DNA of 64,000 nucleotides, taken from contig JARFIW010000658.1 in NCBI GenBank assembly GCA_036346225.1, positions 2,294,001 through 2,358,000 of the forward strand. Direction: 5' to 3'. Of the stretch, positions 10,576-23,079 are shown piece after piece. The position numbers were made by a program, and so were the translations under genes. How positions within the stretch are numbered: position 1 is the first letter of the stretch; the number at the start of each line of letters is the position of its first letter. The notes under the pieces are model-generated. The model did no database searches. It worked only from the letters and a program-made list of their open reading frames with translations, and was not told the DNA's origin. This stretch comes from Platerodrilus igneus (taxonomy: Eukaryota; Arthropoda; Insecta; Coleoptera; Lycidae).

Positions 10576-13510
10576 ATTAGTTTATCCATCTTGAGATTGG
10601 TTGGATGCGTACCTCCATTGATTTCTATTCTGAGCTAGCCTACACATCTCCCTGAAACCCCTACAACCTACATCTTTCACTATCTGTGTGCAGTAGTCTG
10701 ACCTAGGTCTACCTCTTCTTCTCTTTTTTCCTATATCTGCTTCTAATATATTCCGCACTATTCCCTCATGCCGTAGTAGGCCTATCATCCTATCTCCTAT
10801 TTTTTACCGTTTTCCACATATTTCTTTCTTCCCCTACCATTTTTAGTACCTCTCCCGTTCTTAACTTTGTCTGTCCATGAAATCTTCTTCCTACGTCTGT
10901 AGCACCACATTTCATAGGCTTCTACCTTTTTCTTGTGCGCTTCTCCTACTGTCCAGGCTTCACAGCCGTACAGTGCTGTGCTCCACACATATGTTTTAAG
11001 CAATCTTTTCCTTGTTTCTATGTTTGTTGTCTTTGAACATAGTAGTTGCTTTTTCTTGTTAAATGTAGCACGGCCTTGTGCTAATCTTTGTTTTATACCT
11101 TTTGTGCTTTTCCCATCTTGCATTATTTGGCTTCCTAGGTAGCAGAAATCCCTAACCTCTTGTAAGTTCATGTTACATATTTGTATTCTTGTTTTTGATT
11201 TATTTTCCCCACCTTTGCATACTAGAACTTTAGTTTTGTTAATTTTCATACCGTATCTCTCTGTTAGAACCGTTTCCATTTCATTAACTCTTCCTTGCTA
11301 GACGCTAATACCGCTATATCATCTGCAAATCTAAGCATATCAATTCTTGTCCCTGCATAGTAATTCCAAATGTCTTCCTGCATTTGACAGTATTCATTGC
11401 CTCTTCTATGTATAAGTTAAAAATCAATGGGGATAGGGCACATCCCTGCCTCACCCCTTTCCTAATGTTTACTTCTCTACGTTCCTGCTCTAATTCTATT
11501 ACTGCTGTTTGCTCTTTGTATAAGTTATGTGCTATTCGTCTATCCCTATAACTCATTCCAATCTTTTTGAGTATTTCGAACATTTTTTTCCATTTTACAT
11601 TGTCAAATGCTTTTCCAGATCTACAAACCCTATATGCGTGCTTTCGCCTTTTTCTATTGTTTTCTCCATTATCACTCTCAGAGCTAAAATAGCCTCCCGT
11701 GTTCCCCTGTTTCGCCTAAGCCCAAATTGGTCTTCTCCTATTTCTTCCGCCCGTTTTTCCATTCGTCTTTGCACAATTCTAGTTAATATTTTTGACACGC
11801 GTGCTGTCAAACTTATTGTTCGAAAATGTTCACATCTATCTGCGTCTTTCTTTTTTGGTATAGTTACTATGATACTACGTTTGAAATCTTTGGGTATCTC
11901 GCCTGTCTCATACATATAGCTTACAAGTTGGAAGAGACGTTCTGTTACTGCTTGTCCAGCGGCTTTTAGAGTTTCTGCTTGCACCTTATCTGTACCCGGC
12001 GCCTGCCCATTTTTCAGACTCTTTAATGCTAATTCAAACTCATCTCTAAGTATAGGATATCCCAAGTCATCATTTTCAATGTCTAATTCCTGTTCTATTG
12101 CAGTTAGTTCCTCTCCTGCATATAAATTCCCTATATATTCTTGCCATCTACCCACTTTTTCTACGTTTTCTATAATGACGTTTCCGTGTGCGTCCCTTAT
12201 ATTTTTGCTATACGGTTTTATATCCCTAAAATTCATTCTAATTAATTTGTATGCTTCCTCTGTCTTTCCTATTTCCATCTTCGTTTGTACCTCTTTGCAC
12301 TTTTCATCAATCCATTGTTCTTTAGCTTTCCTGCATTTTCGAATAATTTCCCATTTTATGGCTTTGTATCTCTGTTTTCCTGTTTCGTCTGATTTATTTT
12401 TGTATTTTCGCCGTTCTTCTATTAAATTCAGGATATTCTTTGTTATCCATGGTTTCTTATTTTCTTTTTGTGTAAACCCTAGAATATCTCTAGCCGCCAT
12501 GTCGAGGCTGGATTTAATGTTATTCCATTCTGTTTCTACTTCCTTAGTATCAGATATTTTCCCGATATCTTTGAGCAATTCATTTGACTTTCTTAAATAT
12601 CCTTATCTTTTAGTTTCTCTAAGTCCAAGTGCCTTTTTCCGTTTCTTTTTTCAAATTTTTAAATTTAAGAGCGGCCTTAATAATTACGATGTTGTGGTCA
12701 GTATCTATATCTGCTTCTGGGTAGCTTCTACAGTCTTTTACTTGATTCCTAAACCGTTGTCTAACAAGAATGTAATCTATTTGATATCTTCCTATATCTC
12801 CTGGCATCTTCCACGTATATCGTCTTCTAGCATGATGTTGAAATAATGTGTTTGTGATGATTAAATTGTTTTTGTCGCAAAATTCTACCAGCCTATTTCC
12901 CCTGTCGTTTCTCGTGCCTAAACCAAATAAACTTACTACCGCTCCTTCCTCACCCTCACCTACCCGCCATTAAAATCCCCCATAATTATTAAATTTTCAT
13001 GTCCTTTTACATATCTTAATATGTCTTCGATATCTTTGTAGATGGCTTCTACCTCTTCGTCACTGTAGCTAGAGGTGGGCATGTATACTTGTATTATTAC
13101 TGTGTTTACCGGTTTATATTCTAATCTAACCATAGTACTCTTTCGTTCTTTTGTAAGTAATTTTCTACACAGTATCCTATCTTTTTCCACATAACTATCC
13201 CCATACCCAAATTTCTTTCGTCTGCTCCTGTATGAATTACCCTGAAGTCTCCACTCCAAAAATCCCCCGCCTCTAGCCACCGAACTTCGCTGATCCCTAC
13301 TATGTCTAGTGATAACCTATTCATTTCGGATTTTAGGTTCTCTAGCTTACCTACTTGCTTCATACTTCTAACATTCCATGCTCTGACTCGTAGAATGTTC
13401 CCGACTCTTATTTTTAACTCTCCGATAGCATCCTCCGAAGTAGTCCCCTCCCGGAAATCCGAATTGGGGGACTATTTTAACTCCGGAATCTTTTACCCCA
13501 GAGAATGTGT
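10576..13510 (-). mobile_element. Non-LTR retrotransposon, RTE/CFDP2-like, degraded
   Basis: Minus strand. The AP-type endonuclease spans about 13425-12650: VRAWNVRSM start, LSLDIVGISEVRW, LIIMGDFNGG, then YTWKMPGDIGRYQIDYILV and a closing DTDHN. Reverse transcriptase follows at 12578-11290 (NGQAPGTDKVQAETLK, FKRSIIVTIPKK, RKGVRQGCALSPLIFNLYIE). The FADD box lies at the frame break near 11310. The C-terminal part is 11279-10580, with TALYGCEAWT and GRPRSDYCTQIV, a tail typical of arthropod elements annotated as craniofacial-development-protein-2-like. Frame shifts separate all parts, so no intact protein remains. Its insertion lies inside the copia element. The 3' end is followed by two further LINE-derived modules. 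Confidence 0.85.
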
Positions 13511-15639
13511 AACGTGCATTTTTAATAATTTAACATTTTACGCTATCCTCAATTCATAAATACATTTCTACAAATTACTATTTTTATATTGGATATTTAT
13601 TAACTCCTTAGGCGAGTGCATCGTATTATTAATAAATAAATTGCAACGAAGTTTTAAATTGGATTATTCGTAAATTGCTTTCCGGCTTATCGAAAATTAT
13701 AAACAACGGTAATTAGTTATTAGATATGATGGTGCATTCACGTTTTGTATGTGCCTTATGTTATTAACGAAGTCGTGATAGTAGTCGACCAGAGTTCATG
13801 GTAACAACGAGTTTAAATAAACAGATTAGAGTGCAGAGTTGTAGTTCGTTCTTGGTAACTATATATTAATTACGTTGAAAATACTGTTTCTGTTTGCTTT
13901 GTTCCTATAAATTACTGAGTTGTATATTAACGGCGAAGTGTAGTTCTGATGACATTTTGAAGGAAGTATGCTTTATACGTAACGTGTTGGATTGTTTTAG
14001 TGATACGCGTTGCTCTACAAATTGTTTTTGTTGCTTTTCGGTTTGAACTAAAAGTAGTAGAGCTTGTTAAACTCGAGGCACATGTGCTTTACGGAACATT
14101 TGACGGACGGTTTTATTTGCTTACGCGTGCTTTACTAATTTGTGGTTTTTAGTTGTTTGTCTTGTAAAATAATAGTCGTAGAACTTGCTAAACTGACCGA
14201 TTCTTGCTTTAGGATTAATGTGTGCGATCTAGTCTAGTGTCCCTTTGTTCCCTTTGTCTTATCAGATTAGTGCATACTTTGGATTATTTAAATACAGTGG
14301 ATACTGTAGTTTCTGCATTTTTCTAACACCAAAGAATCTAAAATAGATCCTCGCTTGCGCGAATTTCGTTATTTGCGAAATATAACAGATTACCAGTTTA
14401 CAAAGGTATTGGTTGAAGTTTCTCACTGCTTTTTGGAGGTTTATGAAAATAGTATACATTGGATCCCAGTTGAAATTAAACTAGTGCTACAAAATATTTC
14501 GAAATTATTGTCTCAGGAAATAGAATTAACAAGAAATTTATCAATGCTACATAGTTCCGTCGCGTGATGGTGTCTGCTGCTAACCCCAGTGAAATGCGTA
14601 GGTGTGATTAGTGTGACGTGTAATAAGTTCCATCAACACCCTCACAGTCCAGGGTGAAGTGCTTCGTTTGCGTAGGACATCGTGAATCTCACACTTCCGT
14701 TGCAAGGAAGCGTTGCTGAAGGACTTTTGTAAGTTGAACTATTTTCTACTTGTTATTACTGTAAATATCTATCCGTGGCTTTGCCATATCTTTGTCGTTC
14801 TGATACCTTTTGCAATAGACTTGCATGCTATTTTAAAACATAAAAAAGAAAGAAAGAACAATCAATACTACTGAATTACTCATACCAATGGTGTCTTATC
14901 TATTTACCTTTTGTTAACATTTTATCTGATTTATGTTTAATTGGTGTGTGAGGAAACGTTTATGCTACTCCCCAATATTACCTCACTTTGTAATAAAAAT
15001 TTTTATAATGCTTTTATCGTGATTATATTATACAGTTTATCTAAACAGTTTTATTTACATTCTACAAAGTACTGAATAACTTAGACTTTTCATTGCTGCT
15101 ATGCTTTTTTCTTTATTTCAGGTTTGTTTAACTATTTTTCTTGCAGGTATTATCACTAACTCCTTACAGCCGCGTACATTATATGTTGGTCTGCTTTCTA
15201 CGACCCCCCCTACTCTCCGATTGAGCCCGGTCACTTCTTTGATATCTTTGTGTTACGCACTGCCACGAAAAAAAAAGGAACAAATGCCATCATGTTTGTT
15301 TCAATTTAAGTACGCTGTGTACTTGGGAGATAATGTGGTGGTTTCCCGTTGCCTTCCACATCGCGATAGTGTGTCTTAGACTGCCATACCGACCCCTATG
15401 GTCTCTGCCAATCTAAGTACCGAAAGAGCCGCTGCCCTCTTTTGGGGACCTGTCTTAGTCTGGTTCCTCACTAACGACCCTACTACTTTGGTTGGAGCTG
15501 TAGTTTGGCTCTTTAGCTCATTAGAACACGCAAGCCATTTCACCTGTTCTAGTAATTTAGAACTTCGGCAAGGTGCAGGTCCATTCGAAATGGACATAGA
15601 AGTACACATGGATTTTTCTGTCGCTAATATCGCTATGTA
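13511..15639. other. Unassigned sequence inside the copia element
   Basis: Expected to hold the copia 3' untranslated part plus inserted DNA. The stretch 14355-14567 (+) is open for 70 codons but unrecognised. Near 14600-14710 a plus-strand reading with stops gives KFHQHPHSPG and VKCFVCVGHRESH, faintly like a gag zinc knuckle, too weak to call. Segment 15376-15640 is GC-richer and open on both strands without a known match. Confidence 0.4.
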
Positions 15640-18600
15640 GACGATGTAACCATATTAATTCTTTCTCACCTTCACTTGCTGCAACAAATTCAGCCTCTGT
15701 GATGGATTACGCAACAGAATTTTGTAACTGACATCCATGAAACAGCACCACCTCTGCAAAGAGACACGTAACTATTGGTCGAATGTCTGGTTTTACTGTC
15801 TATTACAAAATCCATCACTGTAGTTACGCAAACCCCTTTCCTTACCAGAATAAAATAGACCAAACTCCATTGTTCCATGTAAGTAACGAAGAATATGCTT
15901 AACTGCAATCCAGTCAGATTCGGTACCAGAATCCATTGATCGAGCAGCTTTTGCAACAGAAAATGCAATGTCTGGACGCGTAGTGCACGCCAAGTATAAC
16001 AAAGATTCGATTACTTGCCGATACGGAGTATTACTCTTAATGGGCAACTCGTTATTTCCGACATTAGCTTCAGTTGGAGTTTTTACAGACCTTGCTTCAA
16101 GCATCCCATACGTATGCAAAATTTTCTTGGTATATTCTTGCTGGTTTACAAATTGACCATTCTGATCTGGTTTAATTTGAATTCCTAAGTACATACTTGG
16201 TGCACTGTCAACTGTAATTTGAAATTCATTTCGCAGTTTTTTAAAAGCATCTTGTGATGATCCAGCTACTAATCCATCATCTACATACAGTGCAACTAAC
16301 AATTTAACACCATCAGAACGTCGTGCATAAATACACGGATCTGCACAACTTTGAAGAAAACCAACATCTTTCATGAACGTACAAAAATGGCTATTCCAGC
16401 ATCATGGAGATTGCTTTAAACCATATAACCTGGTTTTCAAGCGACAAACACCCGCTACCATCATCAAAACCAATCGGCTGTTTCATGAATATTTCAGAAT
16501 CAACAGAACCGTTTAAGAAAGCTGTTCTGACATCAAATTGTCCAAGTATCAATCCCTCTGATGCAGCAATTGCAAGCACCATACGAATGGCATCGAAACG
16601 TGCAACTGGACTAAACGTTTCATCGTATTCTAAACCGTGTCTCTGAAAATTGCCACGTGCAACGAGTCTTACTCGATAACGGTCATTTTCACCATTAACT
16701 TTGTACTTAATACGTAACATCCATCTATTGTCAATCGTATGTTTACCATTTGGAAGCCAAACCAAATCCCATGTGTTAGCTTCATTAAAGTGCTTTAATT
16801 TCATCCTCCATCGCAGTTAACCATTTATTTTTATCACCAGAGACCATTACTTGATCGAAATTTTGTGGACATACATTTTCTAATTGATCCATGTCTAACA
16901 TACAAGCCACCATACTACTACTTGACGACGGGCGACATCGAAGATTACTAACCTGAAACTCATTATTTTTAAATCTTTCTGGAATACATGTGCGGCGACT
17001 CAAACGACTAGCAATTGAGTCTACAGCTCCTGATTGCGAAGACTCTACTTCCTCACCACTATTGGCATGCTTGCTTAAATCAGGAGAATCACAACTAAAT
17101 GGTGCAGTGAATGGAATTGCTTCTGAAGTGGTACATAAAATCTCCAGTTAGTTTAAAGTCCACATGGCATGACATATATGCTATTCCTTTTAGCTACCCA
17201 AACTTTATATTGATCTTTATCATTTACGTACCCTACAAAACGCCCGAGAAGTGCTTTGTTATCAAATTTTCTATTGAATTTTTTAGGGATATGTACATAA
17301 CATTCTGTACCAAAAATGCACAAGTTTTCCAAATTGTTAAAAACGACCCCACTCCATAATTCATAGGGTTTTTTCTGGTAAATGAGATTTTCCAGTACGG
17401 TTGATAATAAAAGCTGCAGTATCACATGCAAGAGTCCAAAATTTTTGTCTACTCCAGTTACAGATAACATGGAACGTGCTAATTCCACTACATGACGGTT
17501 GGATACTTCTGCAACACCATTTTGTTGCAGAGTATATGGCCAGCCAATTAAGAATTCAATTTCATGGTTACTTAGAAGCCCTTCGACTTCTAAAGAATCA
17601 AATTCACTGCCTGCATTAGAACAAAATCTCTTTTCTACATGTCCCATTCTTGCACATTCGAAAAGGAAATCTTTAAGTGATCTAAACACTTCAGATTTGT
17701 TCCTCAATGGTACAACTCAAATAAACTGTGAAAAGTCGTCTTTAAATACTATGTAATATTGAAAACCATCCATCGAACGTTCAATCAGTCCCACTACAAC
17801 AGAATGAATAAGTTCTCCAATTTCTGCACCTCTAGCAAAATCGGGTCTAGATTTAAATGGCTTTAAATGCGATTTACCTAAAATACATCGGTCACAAAAT
17901 AATTGGGTCTCGTTAAATTTAAATTTCTTCTCATAACGAGCCAATATTTCCTGAATGTGACGTGGCGTTTATCTTGATGTGCAAATCTTTCATGATACGC
18001 TTGTAACTGATCGGCTTCTGAAGTGAGATTTACCTCTGCTGATTTAACTGGCTTTAAAATCATAATGTCCATAACATATAGATGGTTTTGAATATGACGT
18101 TTAGTGCCACTCGAACTAATGGTGAAAATGTGGCCTTTATTTGCAGCTTGACGAATAGATAAAAGGTTATGTTTACAATCTGGCACATACCAGACATCTG
18201 TCAGTGCGACTGACATCCACTTACTGTCATTCAAACATTATACATTTACAGAACCCGGACCATAGGCATAAATTACATCATGCCCGGCAGTAGTGATTGA
18301 AATAGGCGTACCGAATTTTGTGTACGTTTCAAAATGTTGCTTGTTAGCTGTCATGTAGTGCATAGTGCCAGAATCAGCAATTCAGCTTTCAGTAGAAATG
18401 TACTGCGAAGATGTACTTAAACCAAAGGTAACCAGTGATCCATTACCAGTGCTTTCTTTTATATCTTTCGCAGTCGGTTTACTTAATCCAGAACTTGTAG
18501 TACCATTTCTTTTATTACAGTTATTACTTGAACTTCTCTGTCCTGCTTCTTTCCACTTTGAACAATTTGCAATAAAATGACCTTGTCGATGACAGTAGTG

Positions 18601-19323
18601 ACATTTTCATTTGTCATTCTTCCGTTGCTCAGCATTTTTCTGATTTGACGGTTTTGTGGCATCATTTGGTAGAAAAACGTTTCCAATTGAACTAGCACTG
18701 TTTTGATCACATTCAATATTGCGCGTTTTCTACCAAACATTTCATCTGATCTTCTATGGACTTTGAATACCATGTTGGCCGAAAAAATTGATACTTCGGG
18801 CCCGCTGTTATTAAAATGCGATAATGTAATAACAATTCCCATGTATTTCCTTTGTAATTTTCCAATTCTCGCTGTAATTCAGAGCATGCATTTGACAGAT
18901 TTGATGCATGCGTAGCGATATTCGTAGTCATATTCCTTTCGGTGCTAAAGAAATTACAAAGAGAATATAGCCTTTGAATGCTAGACTGTTCATAAATACC
19001 CACTAGAGTGTCCCACATGTCTTTTGATTTCTCAATACGACGAATGTGGACAGCAACTTCAGGTGTAACACATATGGAAATCATCATACACGCTTTTGTG
19101 TTGCCTTTTGTCCATTCACATCGCAACTTTCATTGTCGGTGCTATCTATTAGACAAGAAGTGACACCGCTTACAATGTCACCCACTTCGTGATGCATAAA
19201 CTGAGAATTCATTTGCCACTTCCAATCGGCCCAATTTTCTTCACCTTTTAATTTCACGGTGTGAATATAAGCATTACTTCTCTCCAACATATTTTCCAGA
19301 AACGAGGTCCTTATAAATATCAA
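15640..19323 (-). pseudogene. Copia (Ty1) gag-pol, degraded
   Basis: Minus-strand order is canonical for Ty1/copia. Gag spans 19323-18713 (KLKGEENWADWKWQMNSQF, then a UBN2-type segment KSKDMWDTLVGIYEQSS). A zinc knuckle lies near 18600. The protease is near 18380 (DSGTMHYMTANKQHF). The GAG-pre-integrase region follows (NLLSIRQAANKGH, YHERFAHQD). The integrase spans 17930-17400 (GELIHSVVVG, FCSNAGSEFDS, PYTLQQNGVAE). Reverse transcriptase is at 16804-16250 (WMLRIKYKVNGENDRYRVRL, TFSPVARFDAIRM, FDVRTAFLNG, LYVDDGLVAGSS). RNase H ends near 15640 (ITEAEFVAASEGEKELIWL). Integrase reads HSVVVGL where the first catalytic Asp (usually D in HxDxxG) is expected. About eight frame breaks make it inactive. 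Primer site and 5' LTR lie to the right. Confidence 0.92.
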
Positions 19324-19419
19324 CTATTGTCCCAGGTGGTAAAACTCAAAATTAGCTCAAAAAATAGCAATCAAACTGAACACTTTTCTACTACTAAGCA
19401 TACACAGTTACAGCTACTG

Positions 19420-19436
19420 GGACTGGGCCCATAACC
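19420..19436 (-). promoter_or_regulatory. Primer-binding site of the copia element
   Basis: On the minus strand the sequence directly after the 5' LTR is GGTTATGGGCCCAGTCC. This complements the internal (anticodon-side) part of initiator-Met tRNA, the site known for insect copia. It fixes the LTR boundary at 19437. Confidence 0.88.
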
Positions 19437-19649
19437 AAAGAAAGATAGTGTATTTTGGCTAATAAAATCGATATACAGAGAAAAATATAATACTTGCTAT
19501 TATATTAATATAAGGTGCAACTACAACAGTTTTTGTTTTTGTGATGGATACCTTTTATCTCCTACTAGATCACCTAGTTCAACATGTACAATCTAGAGTG
19601 CCGGATACATAGAATTACATATGTACAGGGTGGTTTTCCCACTCCTACA
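19437..19649 (-). mobile_element. 5' LTR of the copia element
   Basis: 213 bp. Minus strand begins TGTAGGAGTGGG and ends ATCTTTCTTT before the primer site. It matches the partial LTR at 9358-9540. GTACA follows at 19650-19654 and also precedes the other LTR, giving a 5-bp target duplication as expected for copia. Confidence 0.85.
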
Positions 19650-20720
19650 GTACACAGAGTAACATTTACCAAAGTATTTTTTTTACTAAATCAAGAACAG
19701 CTCTCACTCAATGTTTCAATTTGAGGATTCTTTGACTTCCCTTCATAAACTTTAAAATTAAGTGTAAAACCGGTTCTGAAGCATATCTTAGAACCCCTTT
19801 TTGTTGGGTTAATCTGCATGTATTGCTTTAGAGTAGTTCTCCCGTTGAATCCAACCATACTTTCATTGACAGCAATATTTTTAAGAATCGCTTTTGAATT
19901 ATATTACCAAATTTGGGCATTTTGAAGTTCTCATTTGCTGACTAGTACAGACTTGGGTAAACGGTGAAATCCCATTACTATAAGTATCTCAAAAAAGGCA
20001 TAATTCAGATGTTAAAAGTCCCATGTTGTTTAGCATATTTGTTGGATTCCACAACAGTAGGCTTTAATAACTGATTGTTTAAAAAAATGAATAACGACTG
20101 CTAGGGGGTTGGTCAAGTTTACATCAAATAAAGGTCCAGATTTCTCATAAAATTTTGAATTTTCATACACTGAAGGAATAATTATTGTTTGGTCAATGTG
20201 TAATAGTAAATTCTGGTTGTAATACCAGATGAATCAGAATTATTTGTTTTATCATAACATGCCATTTCACTTTCAGATAAATCGTCTCTCTGATCTTCTA
20301 AATCCCTTGGCGGAGTAGTAGGATAGCTGCACTCCGGATTTCTAATCGAATCGTCACTACTGTAGTCTTCTTGGTCAGAATTATTATGGGATGTGAAAGT
20401 AACAAGTTTGTAAATTCTTGGTTTATAGTTTGATAGTTTTAATAAATCATTAGAACCACCCAGAGACGATTCCCTGGTGTAGTCAGTGGATCTTTGTTTT
20501 GAGGTTGAAAGTATTGTAGACACATTCATATTATCACGAACAAACTTAAAGTTTGGCACCATTCACACTCTTCTCCGACATCGCTATTACCACCATATTC
20601 AGAATCAATAGCTTGTTTATCATTAATATCATCCAACAGTGCATATGCCCCATCAGTTGATAAATTCTTCAAATCAATGAACATCCTTAACATCTATAAC
20701 ATGAGCGAAAATAACCACTT
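19650..20720 (-). mobile_element. piggyBac copy A, N-terminal part (right half)
   Basis: Minus strand: acidic N-terminal region (QEDYSSDDSIRNPECSYPT, SESEMACYDKTNNSDSSG), then the region around the first catalytic Asp, which here reads AVNESMVGF instead of AVDESMVGF. It is about 90% alike by eye to copy B at 24330-25372. Frames are broken in several places. It continues across the copia insertion at 9357-8873. The first catalytic Asp is lost (Asn). Confidence 0.8.
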
Positions 20721-21155
20721 TAAATGGGATAGAAAAAGGGTGGGACATGCAAATTTTAATTTTTGTTAGCTGTTTATGTGAATAGTATATCTTGTTCTAA
20801 ATATAAATACTAGAAACTTGAATTGCAACTGATTTTGACTTCTTATAAAGTTATGTATTGATCAATTTTGTGCATTTTATATTATTTTGTTGAAAAAATG
20901 ATAAATAAAACAATGTAGAATCTCCTTTTTGATACATATACTTAACATTATTATGTTAGTTATGTGAAATTTTCAAGTCCAATCTTGAAGAGCGCAGTTT
21001 TTAGCACAAGAATGTACTAGCAAAATCAATCACTATACCAAATTATAATATTTAGTTCAACAAATAACAAAATTTTACCCACAAACTGCATAACTTGTAA
21101 AACACGTGATTTTGGGTGCAATCCATGTGTTGTGGTTGCTCAATTGACCACTTTT

Positions 21156-21835
21156 AAGGTTCCATACCTTATAAGGTATAACGGAACCTTTATAAGATCA
21201 CTCTCGTGTCCATCTGTCACAGAGGTTTTTCTCGAAAACTATGTAACATAGGAATTTGAAATTAGGTACAATGCTAGGTTTTTATCGTGTGCACATATAT
21301 CGACAGTCAGAAAATAGAAAAATAATATTTTTAGATTAAAATGGCGGTGGTTAATTCGGTCAAAAGAAAAAAAGTTTTAATAAGTATATTGTGTGAGGTA
21401 TCATTTGAAAGAGGATTCTAAAAGGCTTCTAAAAATATTTTTTTTTATAATTTTTGCTCCAGTAGTCTTCATGATACAGCTCAAAATGTGACAAAAATGA
21501 AGCCCGCCCCCTGTTCTCCTACATTTCCAAAGCTAAAATTTTGATTTTAATAGGAATAGTAGATACTGAGTCATAGATTATCGGAAAACTGCAGGTTTTT
21601 TTGACAGTGTAGTAGTTGCTGGGGAAAATTTTTTTAAACACTGTAATAGACAACGTATTTATCTAATGTATCAGTACAATGTGGGACAATATATTCATTT
21701 TTCAGTTATGACAATCAAATTTGGATAAGATTTAAATATACATAAAAAATAAAAACAGCTTAATTTGGTTTATTGATTGCTCACTGTGGTATTGGTACGG
21801 AACCCTAATAGTGCGAGCTCGACTCGCTCTTGGCT
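21156..21835. mobile_element. ~680-bp non-autonomous insertion with subterminal inverted repeats
   Basis: Present in duplication copy A and absent from copy B, where GACCAC-TTTTT-AGTTATT is continuous at 25815-25835. The left end reads AAGGTTCCATACC. Near the right end stands GGTACGGAACCCT, its imperfect inverse. The left 35 bp also fold on themselves (AAGGTTCC..GGAACCTT). A run of four T flanks it on the left and five T on the right, consistent with a T-rich target duplication. No protein is encoded. The family is not identified. Confidence 0.75.
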
Positions 21836-22159
21836 AACTTTTTAGTTATTATGCAGCTGTTTTTTATGTAGTTATTTTAGTGACGACCATGCATTTAGAA
21901 CTAGCGACTACTGCAATTAAGACCAATATCCAGTATCTGCACATTTAAAATACATATATGAGTCAACCTTATAGAGGAGGATGGCTAATTAACCAACCAC
22001 TATCTGCTAAGGGTTAAAGACTAAAAAAAACTGAAATTTAGTATTTCCAATTAGCAAACAAATAAAAAATCATTAATTGAAATAAAATATGTTAAGAATC
22101 CACTGGTTGATTTAAAAACAATTTGCTTTCACATGAAGATTTTAAAGTTTTTTTTTAAT

Positions 22160-22900
22160 GTTGAGCGTCAGTTGCAGAATGGTGTCCACTTTTATCCAAT
22201 CTTCTGTAAACTATCCTGTAGAAAAATCGTTTAGACATGGTCTGTTAATAACTACAAACATCACAGACCCTGATGTTTTTGTTGGCAATCAGCTTCGAAG
22301 TTTAGTAATTATATTATTCATTACACATGGGTGTCGCTCACATTCTACAGAATACTGGAAGAATTTGCATCCTTTTTCAAAAGTTCCTTTAAAGCTTGAC
22401 CAATAAATTCATCCCATTTTATTTCCTGGGACTGCCGAAATTCCTTCACGGTTGTAACAACAATGGAAATGTTTGTGTCAATGTCGGTACTTGAATATAC
22501 CAATTTCACTGTCTTACATAAGGACACGATTTTTTGTAACCAACTAACGCTAATTTGGTTTTTTCTTCTAGCTCCAACATTGCATTTAGGACTTCACACT
22601 CCTTTAAAAATAAATTGGCATTTGAAAACCTTGTGGTCTTGTCTGCTAATCCTTGAGGAAGTTGACGCTTAAAATTTGAAAATATTTCTACTTTTTGAGA
22701 ATGTTTAGAAATGGGATGAGCTATGAAGGTTTTTGTAGTTTCATATTCAACCTGAACGGCTTGTAGATGGATATTGGAAATTTCCTTTATTGCAGTCAAT
22801 GTATTAATGCACAGTTTTATTTCTAAAGATGCAGTGAAGGCATCAGAAACACGTGGTTTTACATTTTCTAGAATATCTCTAACTAAAACCAGTTTCATAA
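22160..22900 (-). pseudogene. hAT-type transposase C-terminal fragment, copy A
   Basis: Minus strand 22898-22345 gives a helical region of no clear identity (IKLCINTLTAIKEISNIHLQ). A frameshift near 22390 then opens the hAT dimerisation motif: VECERHPCVMNNIITKLRS followed by VMFVVINRPCLNDF and a Trp-bearing end (FTEDWIKVD). This pattern (CERxFSxMNxIxTxLR, then MFVxINGPxLxDF) is characteristic of hAT family C-termini. Two stops interrupt it. The matching copy is 26160-26880. Confidence 0.6.
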
Positions 22901-23079
22901 CAAAAATTCATGAACTAAATTTTTGTAAGCATGAAGTGGCTATTTTTTTAAGCCACCGAACGATCATTTTCTCTTTGTAAAATATCGGGCAAACGACCTG
23001 TAAGTTAACATCACAGCTCTCACAGTTATACATGAGGAAGCTACCAAAAGAACATTAAATATTTTAATATGAATATCTC

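Noticed and set aside
12079..12846. 255-codon plus-strand frame
   Set aside because: It is the antisense of the LINE endonuclease/RT region on the minus strand, whose motifs are unmistakable.
14600..14710. Zinc-knuckle-like reading KCFVCVGHRESH
   Set aside because: Interrupted by stops and too short; kept only as a remark in the unassigned region.
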